From NCBI GenBank assembly GCA_947453155.1, contig CANGFE010000001.1:1-64000 (forward strand): a stretch of 64,000 nucleotides of DNA. The letters are read 5' to 3'. Origin of the DNA: Beijerinckiaceae bacterium (GTDB lineage: Bacteria > Pseudomonadota > Alphaproteobacteria > Rhizobiales > Beijerinckiaceae). Shown here one piece after another: positions 44,957 to 53,759 of this stretch (position 1 is the first letter of the stretch; every line of letters starts with the position of its first letter). The position numbers were made by a program, and so were the translations under genes. Below the pieces are notes generated by a model. It saw only the letters and a program-made list of their open reading frames with translations, ran no database searches and was not told where the DNA came from.

Positions 44957-45912
44957 GCGAGACCATGCACCCCGACCTCGACACGAAATTTATGGTCGAT
45001 CCCTATTTGAATTGGGTGAAGGCCGAAGGCGCACCCATCTATGAAGGTGCCGCACTCGATCTCATGGCACTCGATGTGAAGCCCTGGGCGCGCTTTGGTA
45101 TGAAAGGCGCCGTCTGCCATATTGATGGACGCTGCGATTACCTCACGGCCTTTCTCTTCGGGCTGGAGGCTGGACAGGCGTCAGCGGCGATCCGTCACAC
45201 TTATGAAGATGTCTTCTATGTGCTCTCCGGCAACGGCGAAACACAGATCACCCTCTCAGACGGACATGAGATCACGATCGAATGGAGCGAGAAGAAACTA
45301 TTTGCTGTGCCGATCAATGCGACTGCCCGCCATAAAGCCGGATCATCAGGTGCGCGCTTCGTGGCACTCAGCGACTTCCGCTATTTGATGGGCCTGTATC
45401 GCAACGAGGCCTTTCTATTTGGCAATACATCACCGCTTCATGGACGCCAGAAACGTGCGATTGATGCCGGCCTTGTTGTCAATCCCATGACGGCACCTGT
45501 TTCAGCTGATGAGCTAGCGCCGTTGGCTCTGGCTGATCTATCTGTTGGTGTTGATCTCACGACAATTGGGGCGAAATCATCGACGCTCGCGCGGCGTCAG
45601 ATGCAGGGGCGTCATCTTCTGGGCGTTGATGGACAAGGCTTCAGCCTCTCCTTCTCCAACCAAACAAGTGACATCCGCCGCATGGATTGGCGCCACGGCA
45701 TGCTGTTCGGTCTCAAGGGCATGCATTTCCACCAGCATTTTAATGCTGGCGGCGCCCCTGCCCGTTTTGTTGCCGTCGAACTGGGATCACCCTCCTCGCC
45801 CATGTTCCGCAGCCGCCGCTCGACCTATGGCGATGCGTCGGTCTACGCCTCGGGGGCTGCAATCATCCCCCGTGACCAAGAGCGACCCGAGGTCCGCGCG
45901 GCCTTGGGCTGA
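44953..45912 (+). CDS. Cupin-domain protein, paralog 2
   Basis: Same architecture as the preceding CDS (DPYLNWVKAEGAPIYEG...KPWARFGMKGAVCHIDGRCDYLTAFLFGL); ATGA overlap. Confidence 0.8.
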   Translation: MSETMHPDLDTKFMVDPYLNWVKAEGAPIYEGAALDLMALDVKPWARFGMKGAVCHIDGRCDYLTAFLFGLEAGQASAAIRHTYEDVFYVLSGNGETQITLSDGHEITIEWSEKKLFAVPINATARHKAGSSGARFVALSDFRYLMGLYRNEAFLFGNTSPLHGRQKRAIDAGLVVNPMTAPVSADELAPLALADLSVGVDLTTIGAKSSTLARRQMQGRHLLGVDGQGFSLSFSNQTSDIRRMDWRHGMLFGLKGMHFHQHFNAGGAPARFVAVELGSPSSPMFRSRRSTYGDASVYASGAAIIPRDQERPEVRAALG

Positions 45913-45928
45913 AATCCCTCCCCCTATC

Positions 45929-45964
45929 AAAAGGCCCGGCAACCTCGGTTTTCGGGCCTTTTTT
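45929..45964 (+). terminator. Rho-independent terminator after the cupin pair
   Basis: aaaggcccg...cgggccttttttg. Confidence 0.8.
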
Positions 45965-46059
45965 GTGCGCGTTCCGAACGGCTTGACTATTTTTGTGCTT
46001 TGCTGCGCTGCACCTTGATCCAGCGCAAGGCACGCATCCTCCAGCCCGCTAATTTCTCT

Positions 46060-46082
46060 TATGCGGAACATCTTTCCGCATA
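46060..46082. promoter_or_regulatory. Perfect palindrome upstream of the Rieske oxygenase gene
   Basis: tatgcggaa-catct-ttccgcata, 9-bp perfect arms, 45 bp before the ATG. Confidence 0.6.
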
Positions 46083-46127
46083 GAGGAACAATCGGGTCGC
46101 AACGTCGACCCTTTTTGAGGGGCAGCC

Positions 46128-47414
46128 ATGCTGAACAAAGACCAAAATGATCTCGTCACCCAAACCGGTCCCGGCACGATGATGGGTGATTTGTTCCGCT
46201 GCTATTGGCTGCCCGTTTTGCTCTCCGATGAGCTGCCGGAGAATGATTGCCCGCCGGTCCGTGTGAAGATTCTCTCTGAGCGGTTGATCGCGTTTCGCGA
46301 TTCAGAGGGCAAACTCGGCTTGATCGACGAATTCTGCCCGCATCGCGGCGCATCGCTTTGGTTCGGCCGCAATGAAGAATGCGGTTTGCGTTGCCCGTAT
46401 CACGGCTGGAAATTCGATGTGAACGGCCAATGCATCGACGTGCCTTCAGAGCCTGCGGAATCGGGCTACGCGAAAAAGATCAAGCTCACATCTTACCCCG
46501 TGATCGAAAAAGGCGGCGTGATCTGGACCTATATGGGCAAGGCCGAAAACATGCCCCCCGAACCCTCATATGAATTCTGCTCGGTCCCACGCAAACAGAG
46601 CTTTACCTCTAAGCGTTTGCAGGAATGCAATTGGTTGCAGGCGCTCGAAGGCGGCATCGATTCAAGTCACGTCTCTTGGCTGCATCGTGGCGACGTGAAG
46701 GCCGATCCCTTGTTCAAAGATGCGGGTGGCAACAAATATAATCTGAATGATCTGGCGCCTGTGTTCGAAGTCATCGACAGCGAAGGCGGCCTCTATATCG
46801 GCGCGCGCCGCATGGCCGAGGATAACCAATATTACTGGCGCATCACGCCTTGGCTAATGCCTTGCTTCACGGCAGTTCCCCCGCGCGGCGATTATCCGAT
46901 GCATGGCCACTTCTGGGTGCCGATTGATGATGAAAATTGCTGGGCCTGGAGCTTCGACTATCACCCCGTCCGCGCACTGACGCCGGAAGAAGTTGGACAT
47001 ATGAAGTCCGGCAAAGGGGTGCATTGCAAATATGTGCCGGGCACCTATCGGCCGCTCGCCAATAAGGACAATGATTATCTCATGAGCCGTGATGCCCAGA
47101 GGGCGGGCACCACCTATAGCGGCGTGGAAGGCATCGCCATCCAAGATTCCTCTTTGCAAGAATCCATGGGCCCGATTGTTGACCGCACGAAGGAAAACCT
47201 CGTCGGTTGTGACAACGGCATCATTATGGCGCGCCACAAGATCATGCGCGCTGCGAAAGCTCTCCGGGAGAAAGGCACTCTTCCCCCCGCTCGATCCCCG
47301 GAACAGCAGAGCGTCCGTGCGACTGCCTTGCTTCTCAAACGCGACGTCCACTTCAAGGATGGCGCCAAGGAAGCATTGCAGGCTCGGCCGGGAGTTCCGC
47401 AAACGTCGGTCTGA
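46128..47414 (+). CDS. Rieske [2Fe-2S] aromatic-ring oxygenase, phthalate dioxygenase-like oxygenase subunit
   Basis: CPHRGASLWFGRNEECGLRCPYHGWKFDVNG Rieske motif; NWLQALEGGIDSSHVSWLH catalytic-domain segment. Confidence 0.92.
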   Translation: MLNKDQNDLVTQTGPGTMMGDLFRCYWLPVLLSDELPENDCPPVRVKILSERLIAFRDSEGKLGLIDEFCPHRGASLWFGRNEECGLRCPYHGWKFDVNGQCIDVPSEPAESGYAKKIKLTSYPVIEKGGVIWTYMGKAENMPPEPSYEFCSVPRKQSFTSKRLQECNWLQALEGGIDSSHVSWLHRGDVKADPLFKDAGGNKYNLNDLAPVFEVIDSEGGLYIGARRMAEDNQYYWRITPWLMPCFTAVPPRGDYPMHGHFWVPIDDENCWAWSFDYHPVRALTPEEVGHMKSGKGVHCKYVPGTYRPLANKDNDYLMSRDAQRAGTTYSGVEGIAIQDSSLQESMGPIVDRTKENLVGCDNGIIMARHKIMRAAKALREKGTLPPARSPEQQSVRATALLLKRDVHFKDGAKEALQARPGVPQTSV

Positions 47415-47446
47415 CCTCCCGTAGGCCGTACGTTTTTTGACTTGAA

Positions 47447-47474
47447 GCCGCCGCAGTAATGCGGCGGCCTTTTT
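47447..47474 (+). terminator. Rho-independent terminator after the Rieske gene
   Basis: gccgccgcagtaatgcggcggcctttttat. Confidence 0.8.
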
Positions 47475-47564
47475 ATGGGTGTGCGAATCGCTTGCGGCAA
47501 AGCCGCAGGTGACTAGAATAGAGCCCAAAGGCGGCCCGCTTCACGAGGCGCCATGGGAGGAGAA

Positions 47565-48707
47565 ATGACGGGAGCGCTGGACGGAATTCGCGTGGTCGAA
47601 TTCGCCAATTACGTTTCTGGCCCCTATGCCGGCATGCTGCTGGGCGATATGGGCGCGGATATCATTAAAGTTGAAGAACCCACAAAGGGCGATCCTTTCC
47701 GCGGCTGGGGCCGCGTCGAATATTCGCCGACGTTCGGTTCGGTCAATCGCAACAAGAAGAGCGTCACGCTGGATTTGAAGAGCGAGCAAGGCAAGGCGGA
47801 TGCGCGCGCGCTTATCCTCTCGGCTGATGTCGTGATTGAAAATTTCCGTGTTGGCACGATGGATCGCCTGGGCCTTGGCTATGATCTGTTCACCGAAAAA
47901 AATCCGGGCCTCATCTGGTGCTCGATCACCGGCTTTGGATCGGATGGACCCTATGCCATGCGACCGGGCTACGACACAGTCGGACAAGCCTCGAGCGGAT
48001 TGCTGAGCCTCCTGACGGATGTGGCTAATCCCAAGCCAATGGGAATTTCCTTGTCTGACCATTTGGGCGGGATGAATGCGGCCAATGGTATTTTAGCTGC
48101 CATCATTGCTCGCGGCCGCACCGGTCGTGGTCAGCGCGTCGAAACCTCTCTGCTGGAATCAACGCTGTCTTTCTGCGGCGAAAATGCAGCTCGCTTTTTC
48201 GAAAATGGCAAAGTGCCAGGTCGTGCGACCCGGACGCACCAAGCCCAAGTCTATGCTTTCACCGCGAGCGACGGAAAAGCTTTCATTGTCCATCTCTCAT
48301 CGCCATCGAAATTCTGGATCGGATTGACTGAAGTCGCTGGCCATCCCGAATGGGCCGACGACCCGCGTTTCAAGACGAAAGAGACGCGTGCGAAAAATTA
48401 TGATGCGTTGAACGAGCTCTTGGCCAATGTCTTCAAGGGCAATACGCGGGCCTTCTGGTTGCAAAAGCTTCTCGACCGCGACGTGCCATCAGCGCCTCTC
48501 AATACGCTGGATGATGTGTTTGCCGATCCGCAAGTGCAGCATCTGAAAATGCGTGTCGACGTACCCCACCCCAAACTCGGTCAGGTCGGTTATGTGCGCA
48601 ATGGCGTTCGGCTGTCGGATACGCCGACCTCGGTGCGCACCTGTTCGCCGGAGTTGGGCGAACATAATGACGAAATCCTCATACCTCTGCGTGCGAAAGG
48701 GGCCTGA
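47565..48707 (+). CDS. CaiB/BaiF CoA-transferase family III
   Basis: LDGIRVVEFANYVSGPYAGMLLGDMGADIIKVEEPTKGDPFRGWG; NRNKKSVTLDLKSEQGKADARALILSADVVIENFR. Confidence 0.93.
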   Translation: MTGALDGIRVVEFANYVSGPYAGMLLGDMGADIIKVEEPTKGDPFRGWGRVEYSPTFGSVNRNKKSVTLDLKSEQGKADARALILSADVVIENFRVGTMDRLGLGYDLFTEKNPGLIWCSITGFGSDGPYAMRPGYDTVGQASSGLLSLLTDVANPKPMGISLSDHLGGMNAANGILAAIIARGRTGRGQRVETSLLESTLSFCGENAARFFENGKVPGRATRTHQAQVYAFTASDGKAFIVHLSSPSKFWIGLTEVAGHPEWADDPRFKTKETRAKNYDALNELLANVFKGNTRAFWLQKLLDRDVPSAPLNTLDDVFADPQVQHLKMRVDVPHPKLGQVGYVRNGVRLSDTPTSVRTCSPELGEHNDEILIPLRAKGA

Positions 48708-48708
48708 C

Positions 48709-49731
48709 ATGATGAAAAGAGCAGGTCTCGCAATTCTCTCTTTGTGCCTCTCCCTCGCGCAGGCACAAGCTCAGTCCGCTGCTGACTTTTTCAGAGCCCG
48801 CAAAATGACTTTGATCACCTCGGCTTCGGTCGGTGGTGGTTATGATCAATATGCGCGTCTCTTGTCACGCCACATGCCAAAATATCTACCGGGTGGGCCG
48901 AGCATGATCGTGCAAAACATGCCAGGCGCCGAAGGAATTAAGGCGGCCAATTATCTCTATTCAGTCGCACCACGCGACGGCTCTGTCGTGGGTGGCTTGC
49001 AGCGCAATACGGGTCTGGCCAAATTCTATCACCCCGATAGTTCGAATGCGCAATTTGATGCGCGGAAATTCATCTGGCTGGGCTCGACGCAGCAGGAGAT
49101 TGGCTTCTTCCTGATGCGGACAGCGACAGGCGCGCTCGATCTCAATGGTCTGAAACAGCGCGAGACCACGGTCTCTTCGACGTCGCGCAATTCGCCCAGC
49201 TCCATCTATCCGCGTCTGTTGAACGCGCTCTATGGAACGAAAATCCGCGTGATCGAAGGCTATGACGGGTCGCAGACATCGCTCATGGCCATTGAGCGGG
49301 CCGAAGTGGACGGGCACGTATCCGGTGGCACCTCAGCCAATTTCCGTGCGCGTTATCGTCCTTGGGAAAAATCTGGTCAGGTCGCCATGATCATGCAGCT
49401 CGGCATGGAGCGGGATAAAGAATATCCCAACGTGCCCACAGCTCTTGAGCTTGCGCCCGATGAAACCACTCGCGCAATTTTTGAAATCGCATTCGTCGAA
49501 CAGGTGATGGGCCGCCCATTTGTCCTGCCGCCGGACGTCCCCAAAGATCGCGTAGAAGTTTTGCGTGCTGCTTTCGACAAAACCATGGTCGATAAAGAAT
49601 TCATTGAAGAAGCCGCCAAACAGGGTGCAGAGATTGATCCTGTAACAGGTGCGCGCATCAATGAATTGCTCGACAAAGTTTATACCGCTCCGCCGGCACT
49701 TGCCCAGCGCGTCCGCGATCTCGTGCAATAA
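48709..49731 (+). CDS. Tripartite tricarboxylate transporter/Bug-family periplasmic substrate-binding protein
   Basis: SADFFRARKMTLITSASVGGGYDQYARLLSRHMPKYLPGGPSMIVQNMPGAEGIKAANYLYSVAPRDG. Confidence 0.88.
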   Translation: MMKRAGLAILSLCLSLAQAQAQSAADFFRARKMTLITSASVGGGYDQYARLLSRHMPKYLPGGPSMIVQNMPGAEGIKAANYLYSVAPRDGSVVGGLQRNTGLAKFYHPDSSNAQFDARKFIWLGSTQQEIGFFLMRTATGALDLNGLKQRETTVSSTSRNSPSSIYPRLLNALYGTKIRVIEGYDGSQTSLMAIERAEVDGHVSGGTSANFRARYRPWEKSGQVAMIMQLGMERDKEYPNVPTALELAPDETTRAIFEIAFVEQVMGRPFVLPPDVPKDRVEVLRAAFDKTMVDKEFIEEAAKQGAEIDPVTGARINELLDKVYTAPPALAQRVRDLVQ

Positions 49732-49739
49732 GGTTTTTT

Positions 49740-50930
49740 ATGATCAATGCCATCACACCCTCACGTGAATTGCGTGACACATGCGCCATTGTCGGCACTG
49801 CGACGAGTAAACTCGGCAAAGTTCCGGGCGTCTCCAGCCTCGATCTTCTGATGGATGCCATCCGTAACGCACTCGATGATGCCGGCTTAAAAGCCAGTGA
49901 CATCGACGGTGTCTTGTGTCGCGGACCGGATGAATCCTATTCGCACCATCAATTGCTGGCCGAGCGCCTCGGCATCAATGCACGCTTCTCCACCACGCTC
50001 ACCAATGGTGGCGCCAGCCAGATTATGTCTGTTGCGCTTGCCGTTATGGCGATCCGGTTTGGCTTGGCCAATACGATTGTCTGTGGCTTTGGCCGCGATA
50101 CTTGGTCGCGTACGCATGCGAGCGAAGAAGCGCGTGTGCGCAATGAGACGCGTCCCGAATCCATGCTCGCACGCGAGTTTGGTCCTGAATATGGCTATTT
50201 TGGTGCCACTGCTGCCCATGCCTTTGGCGCCACGCGCCACATGCATCTTTACGGCACGACACGTGATGACTTCGGTGAAATCGCTGTCGCCTTCCGCGAA
50301 CATGCGTTGCGCAATCCCGATGCTTCAATGAAGAAGCCACTAAGCATTGAAGATTATCATGCCGGCCGGCTGATCGTGGCGCCTTTCGGCATTTACGATT
50401 GCAGCTTGCGCTCAGATGCGGCGGGCGCTGTGATTGTGACCAGTGCCGCACGCGCCAAAGATTTGAAAAAGCCGCCCGTCATGATCAAGGGCTTTGGCTT
50501 CCAAAATAATACGCGCGGTTGGTTTGCCGATGACAATATGGTTGTCACAGCCGCCAAGCAGGCGGGTGAAGCCGCTTATGCCATGGCGGGCCTTGGCCCC
50601 AAAGATGTCGACACAGCGCAGATCTACGATTGCTTCACTTATATGGTGCTCACACAATTGGAAGATTACGGCTTCTGCAAAAAGGGCGAAGGCGGGGCTT
50701 TCGTTTCGTCAGGCGCCTTGCGCTTGGGTGGTGCTCTGCCGTGCAACACGTCCGGCGGTCAGCTGTCTGAAGCTCATTGCGAAGGCATGTTGCAGATCGT
50801 TGAGGGTGTGCGCCAATTGCGTCACCTCTATCCTGAAAATCGGCAGGTCAAAGATGCCGATATTGCACTGATTTCCGGTCACGGCGGCAATCAGGTCTGT
50901 CATTCCACTCTCATTCTGGGGCGCGCATGA
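49740..50930 (+). CDS. Thiolase-superfamily (SCP2/lipid-transfer-like) protein lacking the nucleophilic Cys
   Basis: Thiolase-like fold signatures (LPCNTSGGQLSEAHCEGMLQIVEGVRQLR; GHGGNQVCHSTLILGR); canonical CxSG replaced by GASQ. Confidence 0.85.
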   Translation: MINAITPSRELRDTCAIVGTATSKLGKVPGVSSLDLLMDAIRNALDDAGLKASDIDGVLCRGPDESYSHHQLLAERLGINARFSTTLTNGGASQIMSVALAVMAIRFGLANTIVCGFGRDTWSRTHASEEARVRNETRPESMLAREFGPEYGYFGATAAHAFGATRHMHLYGTTRDDFGEIAVAFREHALRNPDASMKKPLSIEDYHAGRLIVAPFGIYDCSLRSDAAGAVIVTSAARAKDLKKPPVMIKGFGFQNNTRGWFADDNMVVTAAKQAGEAAYAMAGLGPKDVDTAQIYDCFTYMVLTQLEDYGFCKKGEGGAFVSSGALRLGGALPCNTSGGQLSEAHCEGMLQIVEGVRQLRHLYPENRQVKDADIALISGHGGNQVCHSTLILGRA

Positions 50931-51340
50931 TGAGCGATCTTGTTCCAAAACCAAAGCCCCGCCCTGCTCCGGAATCCTTGCCTTATTGGCAAGCGGCGCG
51001 CGAACATCGTTTGGCTTTGCCCAAATGCGAGGATTGCCAGAAATTCTGGTTTCCGCCGTCGCGCACCTGTCCGCATTGTTTGTCGACGAAATTTTCGTTC
51101 GAGAATGTCTCAGGCAAAGGAAAGATCTTTTCCTTCGTCACATTCCACCGTGTCTATCGCCCGGCCTTCGCCAATGATGTGCCCTATGTCGTTGCGCTGA
51201 TCGAGCTCGATGAAGGTCCACGCCTGTTGAGCAATATTATGGGTGTTACTCATGATCAGGTGAAATGCGAGATGCGTGTCGAAGTTGTCTTTGATGATTA
51301 TGACGAAGATATTTCGATCCCGAAATTCAAACTCGTCTAA
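50927..51340 (+). CDS. DUF35/OB-fold protein with zinc ribbon (thiolase partner)
   Basis: CEDCQKFWFPPSRTCPHC followed by an OB-fold-like GKGKIFSFVTFHRVYRPAF; ATGA overlap with the thiolase-like gene. Confidence 0.9.
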   Translation: MMSDLVPKPKPRPAPESLPYWQAAREHRLALPKCEDCQKFWFPPSRTCPHCLSTKFSFENVSGKGKIFSFVTFHRVYRPAFANDVPYVVALIELDEGPRLLSNIMGVTHDQVKCEMRVEVVFDDYDEDISIPKFKLV

Positions 51341-52056
51341 CCAATCTGGTTCAAGGCCGTTTGAACATGCTGTTCAGCGGCCTTGATAGCCTCCTGCGGT
51401 TTTTGTCCCGCGGGAATAGAGGGTAAAATGGCGACGCGGATCACGCCGGCGCGCTTGGTTTGATTGCCCGGGAGCCAGAACCGACCTGAATTCATGGCGA
51501 CCGGCAGCAAAGGCGCGTTGAGTTTGCTGTAGAGCAATTCAACGCCACGTTTGAACTCAACATTTGCATCTGGCGCCTGGCGTGTACCTTCTGGAAAAAT
51601 CAGAACACTGCGTCCATGCTCCAAAGCGCGCTGCCCCTCATCCACCATTTGGCGCAGCGCCTTGGTCCCTGCATCGCGATCAATCGGGATCATCGGAGAG
51701 CGTTTCAAGTAAGCGCCGAAAACCGGAATTTTTAAGAGCTCGATCTTCGTAATGATCGCCACTTCGGGAAAGAAGAGCAGATAGGTGATGGTCTCCCACG
51801 CGGACTGGTGGTTCGACACAATGAGGCACGGCTCGGCCGGAAGATTTTCCAAACCATCAATATGATGCGTGATGCCAACGACCCATTTGAGCAAGCTGAT
51901 GACACCGCGCGCCCAAACACGCGTGCATGCGCGCACCATTTTTGGGCGCGACCCAAGTGCTATGACGACAATGAGGACGAGGCCAAAGATAGCCGTCCAA
52001 AGCGTCCAAAGGCCGGCAAATAAGTATGAGCGAATCTTCTGCATGGCACCCAACAT
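51337..52056 (-). CDS. plsC: 1-acyl-sn-glycerol-3-phosphate acyltransferase
   Basis: VSNHQSAWET (HX4D-like region) and LIFPEGTRQAP. Confidence 0.9.
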   Translation of the reverse strand: MLGAMQKIRSYLFAGLWTLWTAIFGLVLIVVIALGSRPKMVRACTRVWARGVISLLKWVVGITHHIDGLENLPAEPCLIVSNHQSAWETITYLLFFPEVAIITKIELLKIPVFGAYLKRSPMIPIDRDAGTKALRQMVDEGQRALEHGRSVLIFPEGTRQAPDANVEFKRGVELLYSKLNAPLLPVAMNSGRFWLPGNQTKRAGVIRVAILPSIPAGQKPQEAIKAAEQHVQTALNQIG

Positions 52057-52169
52057 GAGGATGAGCCTTTTAAATCCCACGCTCGTTAACTTCCTCTTAA
52101 GCTTCGCAGTCCGGCTTACCGCCGCGTGAAAATGCGTGACGCGGGAAGAGTTTTCGAGCAAACTAATTT

Positions 52170-53756
52170 TTGGGGTTGGGATGTTCGTGTCTTGAGAGGG
52201 CAGGATTTTTGTCGCCATTCCTCAAAAAAACAACCCGTCTTTGGCTGACGCCCCCACTAATCTTTACACTTCTTGTCCTAACAGCAGCGCTTGCGCGATT
52301 GTGGCCTCTTCATGTGCATGCCCTGTGGTTCGACGAAGTGTTCTCGATTTATTACGTCCAAAAAGGCTTTGGCGCCATTTGGGGCGCGGATTGGCTCCTA
52401 GAGCCGACGCCACCTTTATATTACAGCCTGCTCGCGCTTTGGACGACAGCGTTCGGACAAGCTGAACCTGTTCTGCGCTTTCTTTCACTTGTCACCTCAA
52501 GCATTGCAGCAGGTTTCATCTATTTATCCGGACGCCGCTTGGCTGGCGAAGGTGCGGGCATACTCGCAGCTCTCCTGTGGTCGTCTCTGCCGCTATCAAT
52601 TGATTACGGGCTGGAGATCCGCGCCTATGCGCTCGTGTTTCTCGAAATATCCGTGCTCACCTATTTATTCATTTGTTTTATTCAAGACGCCCTATTGCAA
52701 GATAAGAAACTGCCCGCCCTCAGGGCCAAAATCGCAGCGTTCTTTTCGACTGGACTTATTCTGAGCTACACGCATGTCACAGGCATCTTAGCTTTTGCCT
52801 CTTATTGCAGCATTGGACTGGCCGTCCTTTGGATCAATCGCCGCGATTTATTGGCCCCGTTTTGCATCGGCGGCTTCGCCTATTGTTTAGCCCTGACCCC
52901 ACAGATCTACGCCAGTGCGCAGGTGATGACAGGCAATGCGCCAACACTTGCTTGGCTCGTCACACCGGGGGTGATGGATGTTATCGCGCTGATGCGGGCG
53001 TTGATGGTTGGCAACATGCCATGGGGCGATCACTCAGCTCGGCTCATTTTGGCGATCTGGTTTTGCGCCGGCGTGCTTGGCCTATCACGTCTGCGCCGTA
53101 AGGATGGTGTGCTGGTTGCAACAACTCTGGGTGTATCATTTCTCGGTCTGATTATCTTTGTTGCCTTTTCACGCTTTCAGGCTGTCCTGCTGAACCGGAC
53201 GACCCTCTGGATGATGATCCCTGCGCTTCTCTTTCTCAGCATGGGTCTTGCACGTTTTCCGCGCCTACCCTTCGCTCTCCTTTCGATTGTCTTGCTGAGC
53301 GCAAATGCAGTGGCATCGAAAACGAGTCTCGACATCAGGGCTGATCAACGCGGGGATTGGCGGGGAATTCAGGAAGTCGTCGAACATTCTGACCCGAATA
53401 TTCTGATCGTGACCGTCGATGGCGAATTGGCTTGCGAATTCCATTACGTCGCGCCTGCGCTTTACGCACAACTCCGGCTTGCGGATCTTCAAGGCAAAGC
53501 TCACTTCCAACGGACACAACGCGTCGATCTTTTCTGTAATCAACCGCCGATGATTGAAATAGATAAAATGCGTGACGCCCTCACATCAGGTCATGACGTC
53601 TGGATCATCGGTCGTATGCCCTATTATGAAAATGGGGCGCGTATGCGGCAGGATGTCGAGCAAATGAGGGACGTTCTCACAAAGGAATTTGTCGTGAAAA
53701 AGCGTATTGAGAATTACGCGTTCATCGCGCTCCTTTTTGGAAGCCGCGGCCGTTGA
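52170..53756 (+). CDS. GT39-like integral membrane glycosyltransferase (start uncertain, possibly TTG at 52209)
   Basis: Multiple TM helices; HALWFDEVFSIYY and EPTPPLYYSLLALW, typical PMT_2 region. Confidence 0.8.
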   Translation: MGLGCSCLERAGFLSPFLKKTTRLWLTPPLIFTLLVLTAALARLWPLHVHALWFDEVFSIYYVQKGFGAIWGADWLLEPTPPLYYSLLALWTTAFGQAEPVLRFLSLVTSSIAAGFIYLSGRRLAGEGAGILAALLWSSLPLSIDYGLEIRAYALVFLEISVLTYLFICFIQDALLQDKKLPALRAKIAAFFSTGLILSYTHVTGILAFASYCSIGLAVLWINRRDLLAPFCIGGFAYCLALTPQIYASAQVMTGNAPTLAWLVTPGVMDVIALMRALMVGNMPWGDHSARLILAIWFCAGVLGLSRLRRKDGVLVATTLGVSFLGLIIFVAFSRFQAVLLNRTTLWMMIPALLFLSMGLARFPRLPFALLSIVLLSANAVASKTSLDIRADQRGDWRGIQEVVEHSDPNILIVTVDGELACEFHYVAPALYAQLRLADLQGKAHFQRTQRVDLFCNQPPMIEIDKMRDALTSGHDVWIIGRMPYYENGARMRQDVEQMRDVLTKEFVVKKRIENYAFIALLFGSRGR

Positions 53757-53759
53757 TCT

